The notes below the pieces were generated by a model. That model worked only from the letters and a program-made list of their open reading frames with translations. It had not been told where the DNA came from and did no database searches. A stretch of 64,000 nucleotides of DNA from Pseudomonas deceptionensis (GTDB lineage Bacteria; Pseudomonadota; Gammaproteobacteria; Pseudomonadales; Pseudomonadaceae): positions 1,013,501 to 1,077,500 of the forward strand of contig NZ_FNUD01000002.1 in the NCBI RefSeq assembly GCF_900106095.1. The letters are read 5' to 3'. Positions 26,797-35,999 of the stretch are shown one piece after another. Position numbers and translations under genes: made by a program. Numbering within the stretch: the first letter of the stretch is position 1; each line of letters begins with the position of its first letter.

Positions 26797-27810
26797 TTAT
26801 TGCGCCTGGTAGATCTGGTCGAACACGCCACCGTCATTAAAAAATTTCGGCTGCGCAGTCTTCCAGCCACCGAAGTCTTTGTCGATAGTCACAAGTTCCA
26901 GTTTCGGAAACTGTTGTGCGTATTTGGCCGCTACTGCAGCGTCACGCGGGCGGTAGAAGTTCTTCGCCGCGATTTCCTGACCGGCCGGGCTGTAAAGGTG
27001 TTCGAGGTACGCTTTGGCGATTTCGGTGTTGCCTTTTTTCTCGGCGTTTTTATCGACTACGGCCACTGGAGGCTCGGCCAGAATTGACAGCGAAGGCACG
27101 ACGATTTCGAACTTGTCACCGCCGCCGTCTTCCTTGAGGGCCAGGAACGCTTCGTTTTCCCAAGCCAGCAACACGTCACCCTGACCGTTGTTGACGAAGG
27201 TAATGGTCGAACCCCGTGCGCCGGTGTCCAGCACTGGCACGTGCTTGAACAGGCTTCTTACGTATTCTTTGGCTTTTTCTTCGTTACCGCCGTTGGCTTT
27301 GAGGCCGTAAGCGTAGGCCGCAAGGAAGTTCCAGCGGGCGCCGCCACTGGTTTTAGGGTTCGGGGTAATCACCGATACGCCGTCTTTGGTCAGGTCGCCC
27401 CAGTCCTTGATGCCTTTAGGGTTGCCCTTGCGCACCAGGAACACGATGGTCGAGGTGTACGGGGTGCTGGCGTCCGGCAGGCGGGTTTGCCAGTTTTCCG
27501 GGAGCGAGCCTTTGTTCAGCTTGGCGATTTCGTCGATGTCACCGGCCAGGGCCAGGGTCACGACGTCAGCGCGCAGGCCGTCGATTACGCCGCGGGCCTG
27601 TTTACCAGAGCCACCGTGGGATTGCTGGATTTTGACGTTGTCACCGGGGTGGCTGGCTTTCCAGAAGTTGGTGAACTCAGTGTTGTAATCCTGGTACAGC
27701 TCACGGGTAGGATCGTAGGAAACGTTGAGCAATTCGTAATCTTTTGCCACAGCGGAGCCAGCAAAAATGGCACTGGCCAGCGCGGCCAAAGCGTAACGGC
27801 GTAGGGACAT
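26797..27810 (-). CDS. sbp: Periplasmic sulfate-binding protein
   Basis: The 337-residue protein has a signal peptide cleaved near GSAVAKD. The sulfate-binding protein pattern follows: [35 protein letters not shown], and [19 protein letters not shown]. It captures sulfate in the periplasm for CysTWA. It is encoded first in the transporter block, directly after oscA (67 bp), and should be induced in sulfur limitation through CysB, as is usual in Pseudomonas. Confidence 0.96.
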   Translation of the reverse strand: MSLRRYALAALASAIFAGSAVAKDYELLNVSYDPTRELYQDYNTEFTNFWKASHPGDNVKIQQSHGGSGKQARGVIDGLRADVVTLALAGDIDEIAKLNKGSLPENWQTRLPDASTPYTSTIVFLVRKGNPKGIKDWGDLTKDGVSVITPNPKTSGGARWNFLAAYAYGLKANGGNEEKAKEYVRSLFKHVPVLDTGARGSTITFVNNGQGDVLLAWENEAFLALKEDGGGDKFEIVVPSLSILAEPPVAVVDKNAEKKGNTEIAKAYLEHLYSPAGQEIAAKNFYRPRDAAVAAKYAQQFPKLELVTIDKDFGGWKTAQPKFFNDGGVFDQIYQAQ

Positions 27811-27877
27811 AGGTGAGGCTCCAAGCGGGTATTTTTAGTTTTTATAAGCGCCTTCAGGCGAGTGCGCTGTGTGTAAG

Positions 27878-28060
27878 TCAGCTGCTTTTTTGACTCGGGT
27901 TTTGCAGCCGGAATTTCTCTTTGCGTTCGATCTGAACCACTTGAGCGTTATGCACAGTGATTTCAACGGCACCAAAGCGCAGGTCCCGCAGCGCACTCTG
28001 GATTTCCCGCAGAATGGTTGCTTCGTCCTGGCCGTCAACGCTACGTAGAGATGCGCTCAT
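27878..28060 (-). CDS. oscA: OscA-family sulfur-starvation small protein
   Basis: The 60-residue protein (MSASLRSVDGQDEAT, then REIQSALRDLRFGAVEITVHNAQVVQI) matches OscA, a small Pseudomonas protein first linked to organosulfur use and located upstream of sbp. It belongs to the DUF2292 family; its biochemical role is not established. The start at 28060 is preferred over an upstream ATG at 28105 because family members begin there and AGGAGC lies upstream. It is probably the first gene of the sulfate uptake operon. Confidence 0.88.
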   Translation of the reverse strand: MSASLRSVDGQDEATILREIQSALRDLRFGAVEITVHNAQVVQIERKEKFRLQNPSQKSS

Positions 28061-28123
28061 GGTGCTGCTCCTGAAAATGTGGGGTGCCTGCTGGCGTAGG
28101 ACCAATAGTAGTGAGGAGCAGAT

Positions 28124-28148
28124 ATTCTTAAAAATACTATTTAAGAAT
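28124..28148 (-). promoter_or_regulatory. Palindromic putative operator upstream of oscA-sbp
   Basis: Perfect nine-base arms ATTCTTAAA and TTTAAGAAT are separated by seven bases, with TTATATAACC next to them (28151-28160). It lies 64-88 bp before the oscA start, where a CysB-type activator would bind. The identity of the binder is inferred only from the operon. Confidence 0.55.
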
Positions 28149-28337
28149 GTTTATATAACCGGAATGATAAATCGATGCCGCAGCAGGGAATGTTTCCAAA
28201 CCTTACAGTTGGACTACACTCCAAATGCCTTACCACGACAGGCTGTTTATAAAGGTAGGAACTGCCACTGGACAGTCAGCGCGAGTGGGATCACCTTAGA
28301 GCAGCTGTCGTCTTTTCCTGCATAGTCTGGAGTCTTT

Positions 28338-28586
28338 ATGTCGTTTACCCCTGAGTTGGTTGCCGAACTGGAAGTCCTTGCACTGTTTGACTTGGAAAGT
28401 ACCCTTGAGGGCCTGAAAATCCATCAACATGCCGCGCCGGAAAAAGTGGCTGCCGCACGCCGTCTGTATGACAAAAAGCTGATTGATCAGCCTGATGGCG
28501 GCTATCTGACCAGCCTGGGCCGTGATGCTGCTCAGAGTGTTCAAGTGCTGCTGACGATTCTCGTCGAGTCCACAGAAACCGCCTGA
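28338..28586 (+). CDS. TIGR02647-family small protein
   Basis: The 82-residue protein (MSFTPELVAELEVLALFDL, ending QVLLTILVESTETA) matches the TIGR02647 family, conserved in pseudomonads and some marine gammaproteobacteria. It is mostly helical and contains LKIHQHAAPEKVAAARRLYDKKLI. No function is known. It stands alone between the oscA promoter region and cyaA. Confidence 0.82.
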   Translation: MSFTPELVAELEVLALFDLESTLEGLKIHQHAAPEKVAAARRLYDKKLIDQPDGGYLTSLGRDAAQSVQVLLTILVESTETA

Positions 28587-28664
28587 TGCCACGCCTCGCC
28601 CTCGGGATCTGAGTGATCAATGATTCCGCGGGCACACTTTTTATAGCCTCGTAAAAAATCTGCT

Positions 28665-28683
28665 GACGAAAAGCGTTTTCGTC
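28665..28683. promoter_or_regulatory. Palindrome upstream of cyaA
   Basis: GACGAAAA and TTTTCGTC form a perfect eight-base inverted repeat with a three-base centre, 64-82 bp before the cyaA start. It could be an operator or a small RNA hairpin; nothing in the window decides. Confidence 0.4.
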
Positions 28684-28746
28684 CTAAGCCTTTCATGCGG
28701 CTGTCTGTAGACTCCGACCATCTTTTTCTCGCGTGCCGAGCTTGAA

Positions 28747-30036
28747 ATGACGCGCCCTCCTGCAACACCTTCCACGCTGAGCGAAGGAAAAGAGCGACAG
28801 CTCCTTCAGCAGTTGCGTGGGCGGTTTTTGACTGTCAACCAAGGGCGACTGGCCCGTGCGATGGAAGGCCTGGCGCCACCCCAGCAACGGTTACTGAGTT
28901 TGTTGGCGCTGTTCTTTCATGTGAATCACCCGTTGCTGCCCGGTTATGTGTCGGACTGCACCCCCGCCGGGGTGTCAGGTTATGAGCCCGATGCGCACAC
29001 GCTCGGGGCAGCGCGGCAGTTGGTCCCCGACTTTTCTTTTGACGCGTGCAGCTCCAGCCTGCCGCAGCCGGTGCACGGGCTTTTTTTGATGGGCAGCCTC
29101 GGCACCTTGGCCCAGACCGATCAAAGCGACATGGACGTGTGGATTTGCCTCGCGCCGGGGCTGGGCGACATTGCGCTGGCGGCACTGCGCAAAAAATGCC
29201 GGCGCCTGGAGGCCTGGGCGGCGAGCCAGGGCGGTGAGGCACACTTCTTTCTGATCGATGCACAGCGGTTCGCCCAGGGTGAAGCGGATGCCCGTTTGCA
29301 CACGGACGATGGTGCGGCGCCAAGGCACACGCTGTTGCTCGATGAGTTTTATCGCACGGCCATCTGGCTCGCAGGGCGCACGCCGATGTGGTGGTGGGTG
29401 CCAGCGCATGAGGAAGCCCGGTATGACGAGTTTGCCGGCACGATGCTGACCCGCCGGTTGATTGGCTGCCACGAGAGCCTTGACCTTGGGCATCTGGCGC
29501 ACATCACTCCTGGCGAGCTGCTGGGCGCGGGGCTGTGGCAATTGTTCAAGGGCATGGAGTCACCGTACAAGTCGGTACTCAAGCTGTTGCTGATCGAGGT
29601 GTACGCCAGCGAGCACCCGGGGGTGAGCTGTCTGAGCCTGCGCTTCAAGCAGGCGGTATACGCCAACCAGCTGGATCTTGATGAGCTGGACCCTTACGTG
29701 GTGGTGTACCGGCGCATCGAGCGTTACCTCGAAGCGCGCGGTGATCGGCAGCGACTGGAGCTGGTCCGTCGCAGCCTGTACCTGAAGGTCAACCACAAGC
29801 TGACCGGTATCGTGGCGGCACAGGGCATGCAATGGCAGCGTCGGCTACTGCAGCGATTGACCGCCGAATGGGGCTGGGATGAGCATCGCCTGGCGATGCT
29901 CGACAATCGCTCGCAGTGGGCTGCGCAGCAGGTCAGCCATGAGCGCCGGGCCCTGGCCCGTGAGCTGAGTGTCAGCTATCGGTCCCTGAGTCATTTCGCC
30001 CGTGACGAGCTGCCATCAGGCGATCTTAAGCGCTGA
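28747..30036 (+). CDS. cyaA: Class I adenylate cyclase, C-terminally shortened (catalytic half)
   Basis: Class I cyclases make cAMP from ATP. This 429-residue product has the catalytic core: GSLGTLAQTDQSDMDVWIC at about 116-134, with Ser127, Asp128 and Asp130 of the nucleotidyltransferase motif, and LLDEFYRTAIWLAG near residue 200. Pseudomonas CyaA is normally about 950 residues. Here similarity runs through the SLSHFARDE region, then eight unrelated residues and a stop follow inside the end of convergent rnk. The C-terminal regulatory half is missing, apparently by deletion. E. coli CyaA fragments of similar length remain active, so this may be functional and unregulated, or a decaying gene. 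Confidence 0.85.
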   Translation: MTRPPATPSTLSEGKERQLLQQLRGRFLTVNQGRLARAMEGLAPPQQRLLSLLALFFHVNHPLLPGYVSDCTPAGVSGYEPDAHTLGAARQLVPDFSFDACSSSLPQPVHGLFLMGSLGTLAQTDQSDMDVWICLAPGLGDIALAALRKKCRRLEAWAASQGGEAHFFLIDAQRFAQGEADARLHTDDGAAPRHTLLLDEFYRTAIWLAGRTPMWWWVPAHEEARYDEFAGTMLTRRLIGCHESLDLGHLAHITPGELLGAGLWQLFKGMESPYKSVLKLLLIEVYASEHPGVSCLSLRFKQAVYANQLDLDELDPYVVVYRRIERYLEARGDRQRLELVRRSLYLKVNHKLTGIVAAQGMQWQRRLLQRLTAEWGWDEHRLAMLDNRSQWAAQQVSHERRALARELSVSYRSLSHFARDELPSGDLKR

Positions 30037-30439
30037 AGTCGCTGGCGGCTTTTGGCTGGTATTCCACTTCAAGCAATTCGAGCTTGAGGGTCTTGCCGCC
30101 CGGCGCAGGCCAGTTGATGTGCTGGCCGACTTGCAGGCCCAGCAGCGCGCTGCCGACCGGTGCCAGAATCGAAATCTTGCCTTCGTCGGCGTTGGCGTCT
30201 TTTGGGTATACCAGCGTCAGGCGGTAGTCCTTGCCACTGCTTTCTTCGCGGCAATGCACACGCGAGTTCATGGTCACAACGCCTGCGGGCACTTCTTCGT
30301 GGCCGACGATGGTTTCGGCACGATCGAGCTCGGCTTGCAGGGCCTCAATGCCAGGAGTCGTTTCTGGCAGGCTGTCGATGAGATGCTCCAGACGCTGAAC
30401 GTCCAGGCGGGTGAGAATGAGTGGGGTTGGGGTGCTCAT
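30026..30439 (-). CDS. rnk: Nucleoside diphosphate kinase regulator
   Basis: The 137-residue protein has an N-terminal helical hairpin (LTRLDVQRLEHLIDSLP) and a C-terminal GreA-type FKBP-like domain (VTMNSRVHCREESSGKDYRLTLVYP, then ILAPVGSALLGLQVGQHINWPAPGG). Rnk interacts with RNA polymerase and influences nucleoside diphosphate kinase levels. The start at 30439 (MSTPTPLILTRLDVQ) is the conserved one. Its last 11 bases overlap the 3' end of the shortened cyaA on the other strand, marking the deletion junction. Confidence 0.95.
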   Translation of the reverse strand: MSTPTPLILTRLDVQRLEHLIDSLPETTPGIEALQAELDRAETIVGHEEVPAGVVTMNSRVHCREESSGKDYRLTLVYPKDANADEGKISILAPVGSALLGLQVGQHINWPAPGGKTLKLELLEVEYQPKAASDFSA

Positions 30440-30473
30440 GACCTGGCAGACTCCTTTTTTCTGCACGAAAAAG

Positions 30474-30504
30474 CAAAACCCCGCCGGAAAATGGCGGGGT
30501 TTTG
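30474..30504 (-). terminator. Intrinsic terminator upstream of rnk
   Basis: CAAAACCCCGCC and GGCGGGGTTTTG form a 12-bp stem with a seven-base loop, followed on the minus strand by GCTTTTTC. It would end transcripts from cyaY and the DUF1289 gene before rnk. Confidence 0.85.
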
Positions 30505-30590
30505 ACGAACCTCGTTAGTGCGAGGCGTACCCGGACACTACCACAGCAAAATAAATACACAAGCCGGGTGAGCGGGCACAATCAGATCCT

Positions 30591-30688
30591 TGTAGCCGCT
30601 GCCAGAGGCTGCGAAAAGGTCCGCAGGACCTTGCTTTCAAAAGCCAGGGCCGCTGCGCTGCCCATCGCAGCCTTCGGCAGCGGCTACA
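30591..30688. repeat. REP pair, TGTAGCCGCTGCCG family (copy 4), overlapping a gene end
   Basis: The inverted pair TGTAGCCGCTGCC/GGCAGCGGCTACA spans the stop codon of the DUF1289 gene and supplies the sequence for its last 16 or so codons. Confidence 0.85.
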
Positions 30689-30885
30689 CGTTGCCGGGCC
30701 TGTTCACAGATTACCCGTCGCCGCTGGTCGTCTGCCGAGCGCCACTCGCGGATATCTTCGACGTGGCGAAAACAGCCCAGGCAGACTTTGTGTTCATCCA
30801 GCCGGCAGGTGCTGATACATGGGGACGGCACTGCCGGGCTGACGTTGCTGTAAAGCGGTTTTGCGGGTTTAGCAGGAGCGGTCAC
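30637..30885 (-). CDS. DUF1289 cysteine-rich small protein
   Basis: The 82-residue protein carries the DUF1289 core SPCISTCRLDEHKVCLGCFRHVEDIREW with four closely spaced cysteines (about residues 23-41), likely a metal site. Function is unknown. It follows cyaY by two bases on the same strand. The C-terminus (AAAEGCDGQRSGPGF) is translated from a REP element, so the original stop was probably lost and the tail is extra. Confidence 0.82.
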   Translation of the reverse strand: MTAPAKPAKPLYSNVSPAVPSPCISTCRLDEHKVCLGCFRHVEDIREWRSADDQRRRVICEQARQRVAAAEGCDGQRSGPGF

Positions 30886-30887
30886 TA

Positions 30888-31220
30888 TCAGATCTCTTCA
30901 AATTCCAGCTCGGCGCCAGCGTGTTCCTTGGTCAGGCGCTGAACCATTTCGCTAAGCAACTCGTCAGATTTATCGCACTTCCACGAACTGCGCTTTTCAT
31001 CGTAGTCGAAGTGGAAACCGCCATTGGGAGCGGCCAGCCAGAGCTGAAGCACGGGTGCCTGGCGGCTGAAAATCAGGGCTTTGCCATTCTCAAACTTGAC
31101 CGTCAGGATTCCGGCGGAATTTTCCACATCTACGTCCAGATCACAGTCGTCGAAGATGTCTTCCAGATTTTCCTGGGTGGCATCGACCAGATCGTGAAAA
31201 CGGGCTTCAGTCAAACTCAT
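30888..31220 (-). CDS. cyaY: Frataxin-like iron-sulfur assembly protein
   Basis: The 110-residue protein is a complete CyaY. It has the acidic N-terminal helix (FHDLVDATQENLEDIFDDCD), the beta-sheet core with GILTVKFENGKALIFSRQ and LQLWLAAPNGGFHFDY, and a C-terminal helix. It binds iron and tunes IscS activity during iron-sulfur cluster assembly. It is divergent from lptM-lysA and leads the short DUF1289 operon. Confidence 0.96.
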   Translation of the reverse strand: MSLTEARFHDLVDATQENLEDIFDDCDLDVDVENSAGILTVKFENGKALIFSRQAPVLQLWLAAPNGGFHFDYDEKRSSWKCDKSDELLSEMVQRLTKEHAGAELEFEEI

Positions 31221-31423
31221 GGTGGAACCTCGTAATGTCTAGTCATGCTCGGAGCTCGCAAGATACGGGCGCTCCAGGCCGATTGCAAACCCCATGACAC
31301 CTGCCGCCAACCACTACTGATTATCCACACAGGGCCTTGCGCATGGCGCGCTCTGCTGCATAGGCAAGCTGGTAGGCGCTCGGTATACTCGGGCGCAATT
31401 AATGCTTTTCAAAGGATTTCGCC

Positions 31424-31579
31424 ATGAAGCGCCTGATCTCTTCTATTGCTGCGCTCGTCGCGGTCGCCTGCCTTGTTTCTGCCTGTGGTCAAAAAGGACC
31501 GCTGTATCTGCCCGATGACAGCAAATCCCCGGAAGACCAAGCGAAGTCGTCGCAATCGCAATCGCACAAGCACCAATAA
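31424..31579 (+). CDS. lptM: LptM-type small lipoprotein (LppL/YifL)
   Basis: This 51-residue gene encodes a signal peptide with lipobox LVSAC (Cys21), followed by GQKGPLYLPDD, the hallmark of the YifL/LptM family, and a hydrophilic Ser/Gln/His tail. LptM assists assembly of the LptD/LptE lipopolysaccharide translocon. The ATG at 31424 follows AAAGGA. It is the first gene of lptM-lysA-dapF-DUF484-xerC-HAD, the usual Pseudomonas order, nine bases before lysA. Confidence 0.92.
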   Translation: MKRLISSIAALVAVACLVSACGQKGPLYLPDDSKSPEDQAKSSQSQSHKHQ

Positions 31580-31588
31580 GGGAACACC

Positions 31589-32836
31589 ATGGACGCTTTT
31601 AATTACCGGAACGGCGAGCTGTTCGCCGAAGGTGTTGCGCTGACGGCCATTGCCGAGCGTTTTGGTACGCCGACCTATGTGTATTCCCGTGCGCACATCG
31701 AGGCTCAATACAACGCTTTTGCCGACGCCCTGAACGGTGTGCCGCACCTGGTGTGTTTCGCGGTCAAGGCCAACTCCAACCTGGGTGTACTCAATGTCCT
31801 GGCGCGTTTGGGTGCCGGTTTTGACATCGTTTCCCGTGGCGAGCTGGAACGTGTGCTGGCCGCTGGCGGCTCGGCTGACAAAATCGTGTTCTCCGGTGTG
31901 GGCAAAACCCGTGACGACATGCGTCGCGCCCTGGAAGTGGGCGTGCACTGCTTCAACGTCGAGTCCACCGAAGAGCTTGAGCGCCTGCAGGTTGTGGCCG
32001 CCGAAATGGGCGTTCGCGCGCCGGTCTCGCTGCGGGTCAACCCGGACGTCGATGCGGGCACGCATCCATACATTTCCACCGGCCTCAAGGAAAACAAGTT
32101 CGGCATCGCCATTGCTGACGCCGAAGATGTGTACATCCGCGCCGCACAACTGCCGAACCTGGAAGTGGTGGGCGTCGATTGCCATATCGGCTCGCAACTG
32201 ACCACCCTCGAACCTTTCATCGATGCGCTCGACCGCCTGCTGGCGTTGATCGACCGCTTGAGCGATTGCGGCATTTACCTGCGCCATATCGATCTGGGTG
32301 GTGGTTTGGGCGTGCGTTATCGCGACGAAGAGCCGCCGTTGGCCGGTGATTACATCAAGGCCGTGCGCGAGCGCATTGACGGTCGTGACCTGGCGCTGGT
32401 GTTCGAGCCTGGCCGCTTTATCGTGGCCAATGCGGGCGTACTGCTGACCCAGGTCGAGTACCTCAAGCACACCGAACACAAGGATTTCGCCATCGTCGAT
32501 GCGGCGATGAACGACCTGATCCGCCCGGCGCTGTACCAGGCCTGGATGGACGTGACTGCGGTTCGCCCGCGTGACACCGAAGCCCGTGCTTATGACATCG
32601 TCGGCCCGATCTGTGAAACCGGCGACTTCCTGGCCAAGGACCGCCAACTGGCCCTGGCCGAAGGCGATCTGCTGGCGGTGCACTCGGCCGGCGCTTATGG
32701 CTTTGTCATGAGCTCGAACTACAACACCCGTGGCCGCGCTGCCGAAGTTCTGGTGGATGGCGACCAAGCATTTGAAGTGCGTCGTCGCGAGACCGTAGCC
32801 GAGTTGTTTGCTGGCGAAAGCCTGCTGGCGGAGTAA
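31589..32836 (+). CDS. lysA: Diaminopimelate decarboxylase
   Basis: LysA decarboxylates meso-diaminopimelate to lysine, the last step of the pathway. The 415-residue PLP enzyme has the cofactor lysine at about residue 60 (CFAVKANSN), the GGLGVRY motif in HIDLGGGLG, the substrate-binding [11 protein letters not shown], and [11 protein letters not shown] near the C-terminus. It starts nine bases after lptM with an AAGGGA site, and four bases separate it from dapF. Confidence 0.97.
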   Translation: MDAFNYRNGELFAEGVALTAIAERFGTPTYVYSRAHIEAQYNAFADALNGVPHLVCFAVKANSNLGVLNVLARLGAGFDIVSRGELERVLAAGGSADKIVFSGVGKTRDDMRRALEVGVHCFNVESTEELERLQVVAAEMGVRAPVSLRVNPDVDAGTHPYISTGLKENKFGIAIADAEDVYIRAAQLPNLEVVGVDCHIGSQLTTLEPFIDALDRLLALIDRLSDCGIYLRHIDLGGGLGVRYRDEEPPLAGDYIKAVRERIDGRDLALVFEPGRFIVANAGVLLTQVEYLKHTEHKDFAIVDAAMNDLIRPALYQAWMDVTAVRPRDTEARAYDIVGPICETGDFLAKDRQLALAEGDLLAVHSAGAYGFVMSSNYNTRGRAAEVLVDGDQAFEVRRRETVAELFAGESLLAE

Positions 32837-32840
32837 ACCC

Positions 32841-33671
32841 ATGTTGCTGCGTTTTACTAAAATGCACGGTCTGGGCAATGACTTCATGGTTCTCGACCTG
32901 GTCAGCCAGCACGCGCATATTCTGCCAAAACACGCCAAGCAATGGGGTGATCGGCACACGGGCGTCGGTTTTGATCAACTGCTGCTGGTTGAGGCACCGA
33001 GCAACCCGGAGGTGGATTTCCGTTACCGGATCTTCAACTCCGACGGTTCCGAAGTTGAGCAATGCGGCAACGGCGCACGCTGTTTTGCGCGCTTCGTGCT
33101 CGACAAGCGATTGACCACCAAACGCCAGTTCAAGGTCGAAACCAAAGGCGGCATCATCGAACTGAACGTGCGCAGCGATGGGCAAATCAGCGTCGACATG
33201 GGCCCGCCGCGTCTGATCCCGGCCGAGATCCCGTTTGTGGCCGATGCCCAGGCGTTGAGCTATGAGCTGGATGTCGACGGGCAGACCGTTGAGTTGGCGG
33301 CCGTGTCCATGGGCAACCCCCATGCGGTGCTGCGCGTCGACGATATCAACGCCGCGCCGGTGCATGAGCTGGGGCCAAAAATTGAACATCACCCGCGCTT
33401 CCCGGCACGGGTCAATGTCGGTTTTCTTCACGTAATTGATCGCCAGCGCGGGCAACTGCGGGTCTGGGAACGTGGCGCCGGGGAAACCCAGGCCTGCGGT
33501 ACCGGCGCGTGTGCCGCCGCTGTGGCTGCCATCAGCCAGGGCTGGATGGACTCGCCGCTGATCCTTGATTTGCCCGGTGGTCGTTTGTCCATCGAATGGG
33601 CCGGTCCAGGCCATTCGGTGATCATGACCGGCCCGGCGATGCGTGTTTACGAAGGACAAGTCCGTTTATGA
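32841..33671 (+). CDS. dapF: Diaminopimelate epimerase
   Basis: DapF interconverts LL- and meso-diaminopimelate for lysine and peptidoglycan. The 276-residue protein has the two catalytic cysteines, Cys75 in EQCGNGARC and Cys219 in [10 protein letters not shown], and the N-terminal [12 protein letters not shown] signature. The start at 32841 follows the lysA stop by four bases. It is followed after 13 bp by the DUF484 gene. Confidence 0.97.
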   Translation: MLLRFTKMHGLGNDFMVLDLVSQHAHILPKHAKQWGDRHTGVGFDQLLLVEAPSNPEVDFRYRIFNSDGSEVEQCGNGARCFARFVLDKRLTTKRQFKVETKGGIIELNVRSDGQISVDMGPPRLIPAEIPFVADAQALSYELDVDGQTVELAAVSMGNPHAVLRVDDINAAPVHELGPKIEHHPRFPARVNVGFLHVIDRQRGQLRVWERGAGETQACGTGACAAAVAAISQGWMDSPLILDLPGGRLSIEWAGPGHSVIMTGPAMRVYEGQVRL

Positions 33672-33684
33672 GCGAGCGCAACCG

Positions 33685-34401
33685 ATGACCGACAAGACGC
33701 AGCCTTTGGAACTCGACGCACCTGTGGATAACTCGCAAGCAGACACTGTTGCGGCCTACCTGCAGGCGCATCCGGACTTCTTCAACCAGCGCGATGAGCT
33801 GTTGCTGTCGCTGCGCATTCCACACCAGCGCGGCGACACGATCTCGCTGGTGGAGCGCCAGCTGGAGCTGCTGCGTGGTCGTAATATCGAGATGCGTCAT
33901 CGGTTGTCCCAGTTGATGGACGTGGCCCGGGACAACGACCGCCTGTTCGAGAAAACCCGGCGCCTCAACCTCGCCTTGATGGACGCCACCAGCCTTGATG
34001 AGCTGGTGATTGCCGTCGAAGACAGTTTGCGCCAGGACTTTCAGGTCCCTTTCGTCAGCCTGGTGCTGTTTGGCGACAACCCGATGCCGGTCGGCCGCTG
34101 GGTCAGCAGTGCCGATGCGCAACGGGCGTTGGGTGGTTTGCTGACTGAAGGCAAAGCGGTCAGCGGCAGCCTGCGCGAGCATGAGCTGGACTTTCTGTTC
34201 GGCGAAGAGCAGCGCAAGCAGATCGGTTCAACGGCCGTGGTAGCGCTCAACCATCTGGGTTTGCACGGTGTACTGGCGATTGCCAGTCGCGACCCGCAAC
34301 ACTACAAGAGCTCGGTAGGCAGCCTGTTCCTGGGCTATGTCGCCGAAGTCCTGGGCCGGGTGTTGCCGCGCTTTACCAACGCCCTGCGTTCGGTACGTTA
34401 G
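33685..34401 (+). CDS. DUF484 (GAF-like) protein
   Basis: The 238-residue protein has an N-terminal helical part (VAAYLQAHPDFFNQRDELLLSLRIPH, SLVERQLELLRGRN) and a GAF-like C-terminal domain. DUF484 genes stand between dapF and xerC in many gammaproteobacteria, but their role is unknown. Its stop codon abuts the xerC ATG with no gap, so the two are tightly coupled. The ATG at 33685 (MTDKTQPL) was preferred to an in-frame start inside dapF. Confidence 0.88.
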   Translation: MTDKTQPLELDAPVDNSQADTVAAYLQAHPDFFNQRDELLLSLRIPHQRGDTISLVERQLELLRGRNIEMRHRLSQLMDVARDNDRLFEKTRRLNLALMDATSLDELVIAVEDSLRQDFQVPFVSLVLFGDNPMPVGRWVSSADAQRALGGLLTEGKAVSGSLREHELDFLFGEEQRKQIGSTAVVALNHLGLHGVLAIASRDPQHYKSSVGSLFLGYVAEVLGRVLPRFTNALRSVR

Positions 34402-35298
34402 ATGCAAGGCCAGCTGGACGCTTACTGCATTCACTTGCGCAGTGAGCGCCAGGTGTCGCCCCATACCCTGGAAGCCTACCGCCGCGACCTGAACAAGGTG
34501 CTGGGGTTTTGCGCCAAAGAATCAATTGCCAGCTGGGCTGCGCTGGATATCCAGCGCCTGCGCCAACTGGTGTCACGCCTGCATCAGCAAGGGCAGTCAT
34601 CGCGCAGCATTGCGCGTTTGCTCTCGGCGGTGCGCGGGCTTTATCACTATCTCAATCGCGAAGGCTTGTGCGACCACGACCCGGCCAACGGCCTGGCCCC
34701 GCCCAAGGGTGAACGCCGCCTGCCCAAAACCCTGGATACCGACCGTGCCCTGCAATTGCTGGAGGGTGCTATTGAGGACGACTTTCTGGCCCAGCGCGAT
34801 CAGGCCATTCTGGAGTTGTTCTACTCCTCGGGGCTGCGCCTGTCGGAGCTGACCGGTCTCAATCTGGGGCAACTGGACCTGGCAGACGGGCTGGTGGAAG
34901 TGCTCGGCAAAGGCAGCAAGACCCGCGTGCTGCCTGTCGGCAAGAAGGCCCGGGAGGCGCTGCAGGCGTGGTTGCCCTTGCGGGCACTGGCCAACCCTGA
35001 GGATGACGCCGTGTTCGTCAGCCAGCGCGGCAGGCGCCTTGGGCCGCGCGCCATTCAACTGCGGGTCAAGGCGGCCGGTGAGCGCGAGCTGGGGCAAAAC
35101 CTGCACCCGCATATGCTGCGCCATTCATTTGCCAGCCATCTGCTGGAGTCCTCCCAGGATTTGCGCGCTGTGCAAGAGTTGCTGGGGCATGCGGATATCA
35201 AGACCACGCAAATCTATACTCATCTGGACTTCCAGCATCTGGCATCGGTCTACGACAGCGCCCACCCACGGGCCAAACGCAGTAAGGACAGTGAATGA
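34402..35298 (+). CDS. xerC: Site-specific tyrosine recombinase XerC
   Basis: XerC, with XerD, resolves chromosome dimers at dif. The 298-residue protein has the N-terminal core-binding SAM-like domain ([13 protein letters not shown]) and the catalytic domain, with Arg in [24 protein letters not shown], and [16 protein letters not shown] ending in nucleophile Tyr272. Position after dapF and DUF484 matches the conserved operon, so it is XerC rather than XerD or a mobile integrase. Confidence 0.96.
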   Translation: MQGQLDAYCIHLRSERQVSPHTLEAYRRDLNKVLGFCAKESIASWAALDIQRLRQLVSRLHQQGQSSRSIARLLSAVRGLYHYLNREGLCDHDPANGLAPPKGERRLPKTLDTDRALQLLEGAIEDDFLAQRDQAILELFYSSGLRLSELTGLNLGQLDLADGLVEVLGKGSKTRVLPVGKKAREALQAWLPLRALANPEDDAVFVSQRGRRLGPRAIQLRVKAAGERELGQNLHPHMLRHSFASHLLESSQDLRAVQELLGHADIKTTQIYTHLDFQHLASVYDSAHPRAKRSKDSE

Positions 35299-35984
35299 CG
35301 ATTGAGCTGATTACCTTCGACCTTGATGACACCCTGTGGGATACCGCCCCGGTGATTGTGAGTGCCGAAGCAGTGTTGCGCGAATGGCTGGTTGCGAATG
35401 CACCAAAAGTGGGCGCTTTAGACGTTGAGGCATTTCAGGCCGTTCGTCAGCAGGTCTTGAGCGACGAGCCGCAGCTGCGGCACCGGATCAGCGCGTTGCG
35501 CCGGCGGATCCTGTTTCATGCGCTGAACGATGCGGGTTACGTGAACGCCGCGGCGTTGGCTGATGATGCGTTTGAGGTCTTTATTGAGGCGCGTCACGCA
35601 TTGGACGTGTTCCCTCAGGCTGAACCGACCCTGATTGCACTGGCCCGTGATTACAGCTTGGGCGTGGTCACCAATGGCAACGCAGATGTGCGGCGAATCG
35701 GCTTGGGGCACCACTTCAAATTTGTGCTGTGTGCTGAAGACATCGGCATCGCCAAGCCGGATGCGCGCCTGTTTCATGAGGCGTTGTTACGCGGTGGCGT
35801 AGCGGCGGGTGCAGCGGTACACGTAGGCGATCACCCGGGAGACGACATTGCCGGTGCCCAGCAGGCGGGTTTGCGCGCGGTGTGGTTCAACCCGGGCGGC
35901 AAGCACTGGGACGGCGACAAGGCCCCGGACGCCGAGATTGGCTGCTTGAGTGAATTACCGGCGGTGTTGAAAACACTGGGCTAA
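35295..35984 (+). CDS. HAD hydrolase, YigB-like
   Basis: The 229-residue protein has HAD motif [10 protein letters not shown] (Asp9, Asp11), motif II in VVTNGNAD, the lysine of [10 protein letters not shown], and motif [16 protein letters not shown]. YigB-type enzymes dephosphorylate FMN and other small phosphates; in E. coli the gene also follows xerC. It overlaps xerC by four bases and ends the lysine/xerC operon. Confidence 0.92.
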   Translation: MTIELITFDLDDTLWDTAPVIVSAEAVLREWLVANAPKVGALDVEAFQAVRQQVLSDEPQLRHRISALRRRILFHALNDAGYVNAAALADDAFEVFIEARHALDVFPQAEPTLIALARDYSLGVVTNGNADVRRIGLGHHFKFVLCAEDIGIAKPDARLFHEALLRGGVAAGAAVHVGDHPGDDIAGAQQAGLRAVWFNPGGKHWDGDKAPDAEIGCLSELPAVLKTLG

Positions 35985-35999
35985 CGACAACAAAAATCG

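Noticed and set aside
30474..30504. Riboswitch or attenuator in the rnk leader
   Set aside because: The hairpin is a plain terminator after the upstream same-strand genes; there is no alternative pairing or conserved aptamer pattern.
31409..32959. 516-codon open frame opposite lysA
   Set aside because: It is a mirror of the real lysA frame with no domain pattern.
34402..35298. Tyrosine recombinase as a mobile-element integrase
   Set aside because: Its place in the dapF-DUF484-xerC-HAD operon and its length identify it as the housekeeping XerC; there are no attachment-site repeats.
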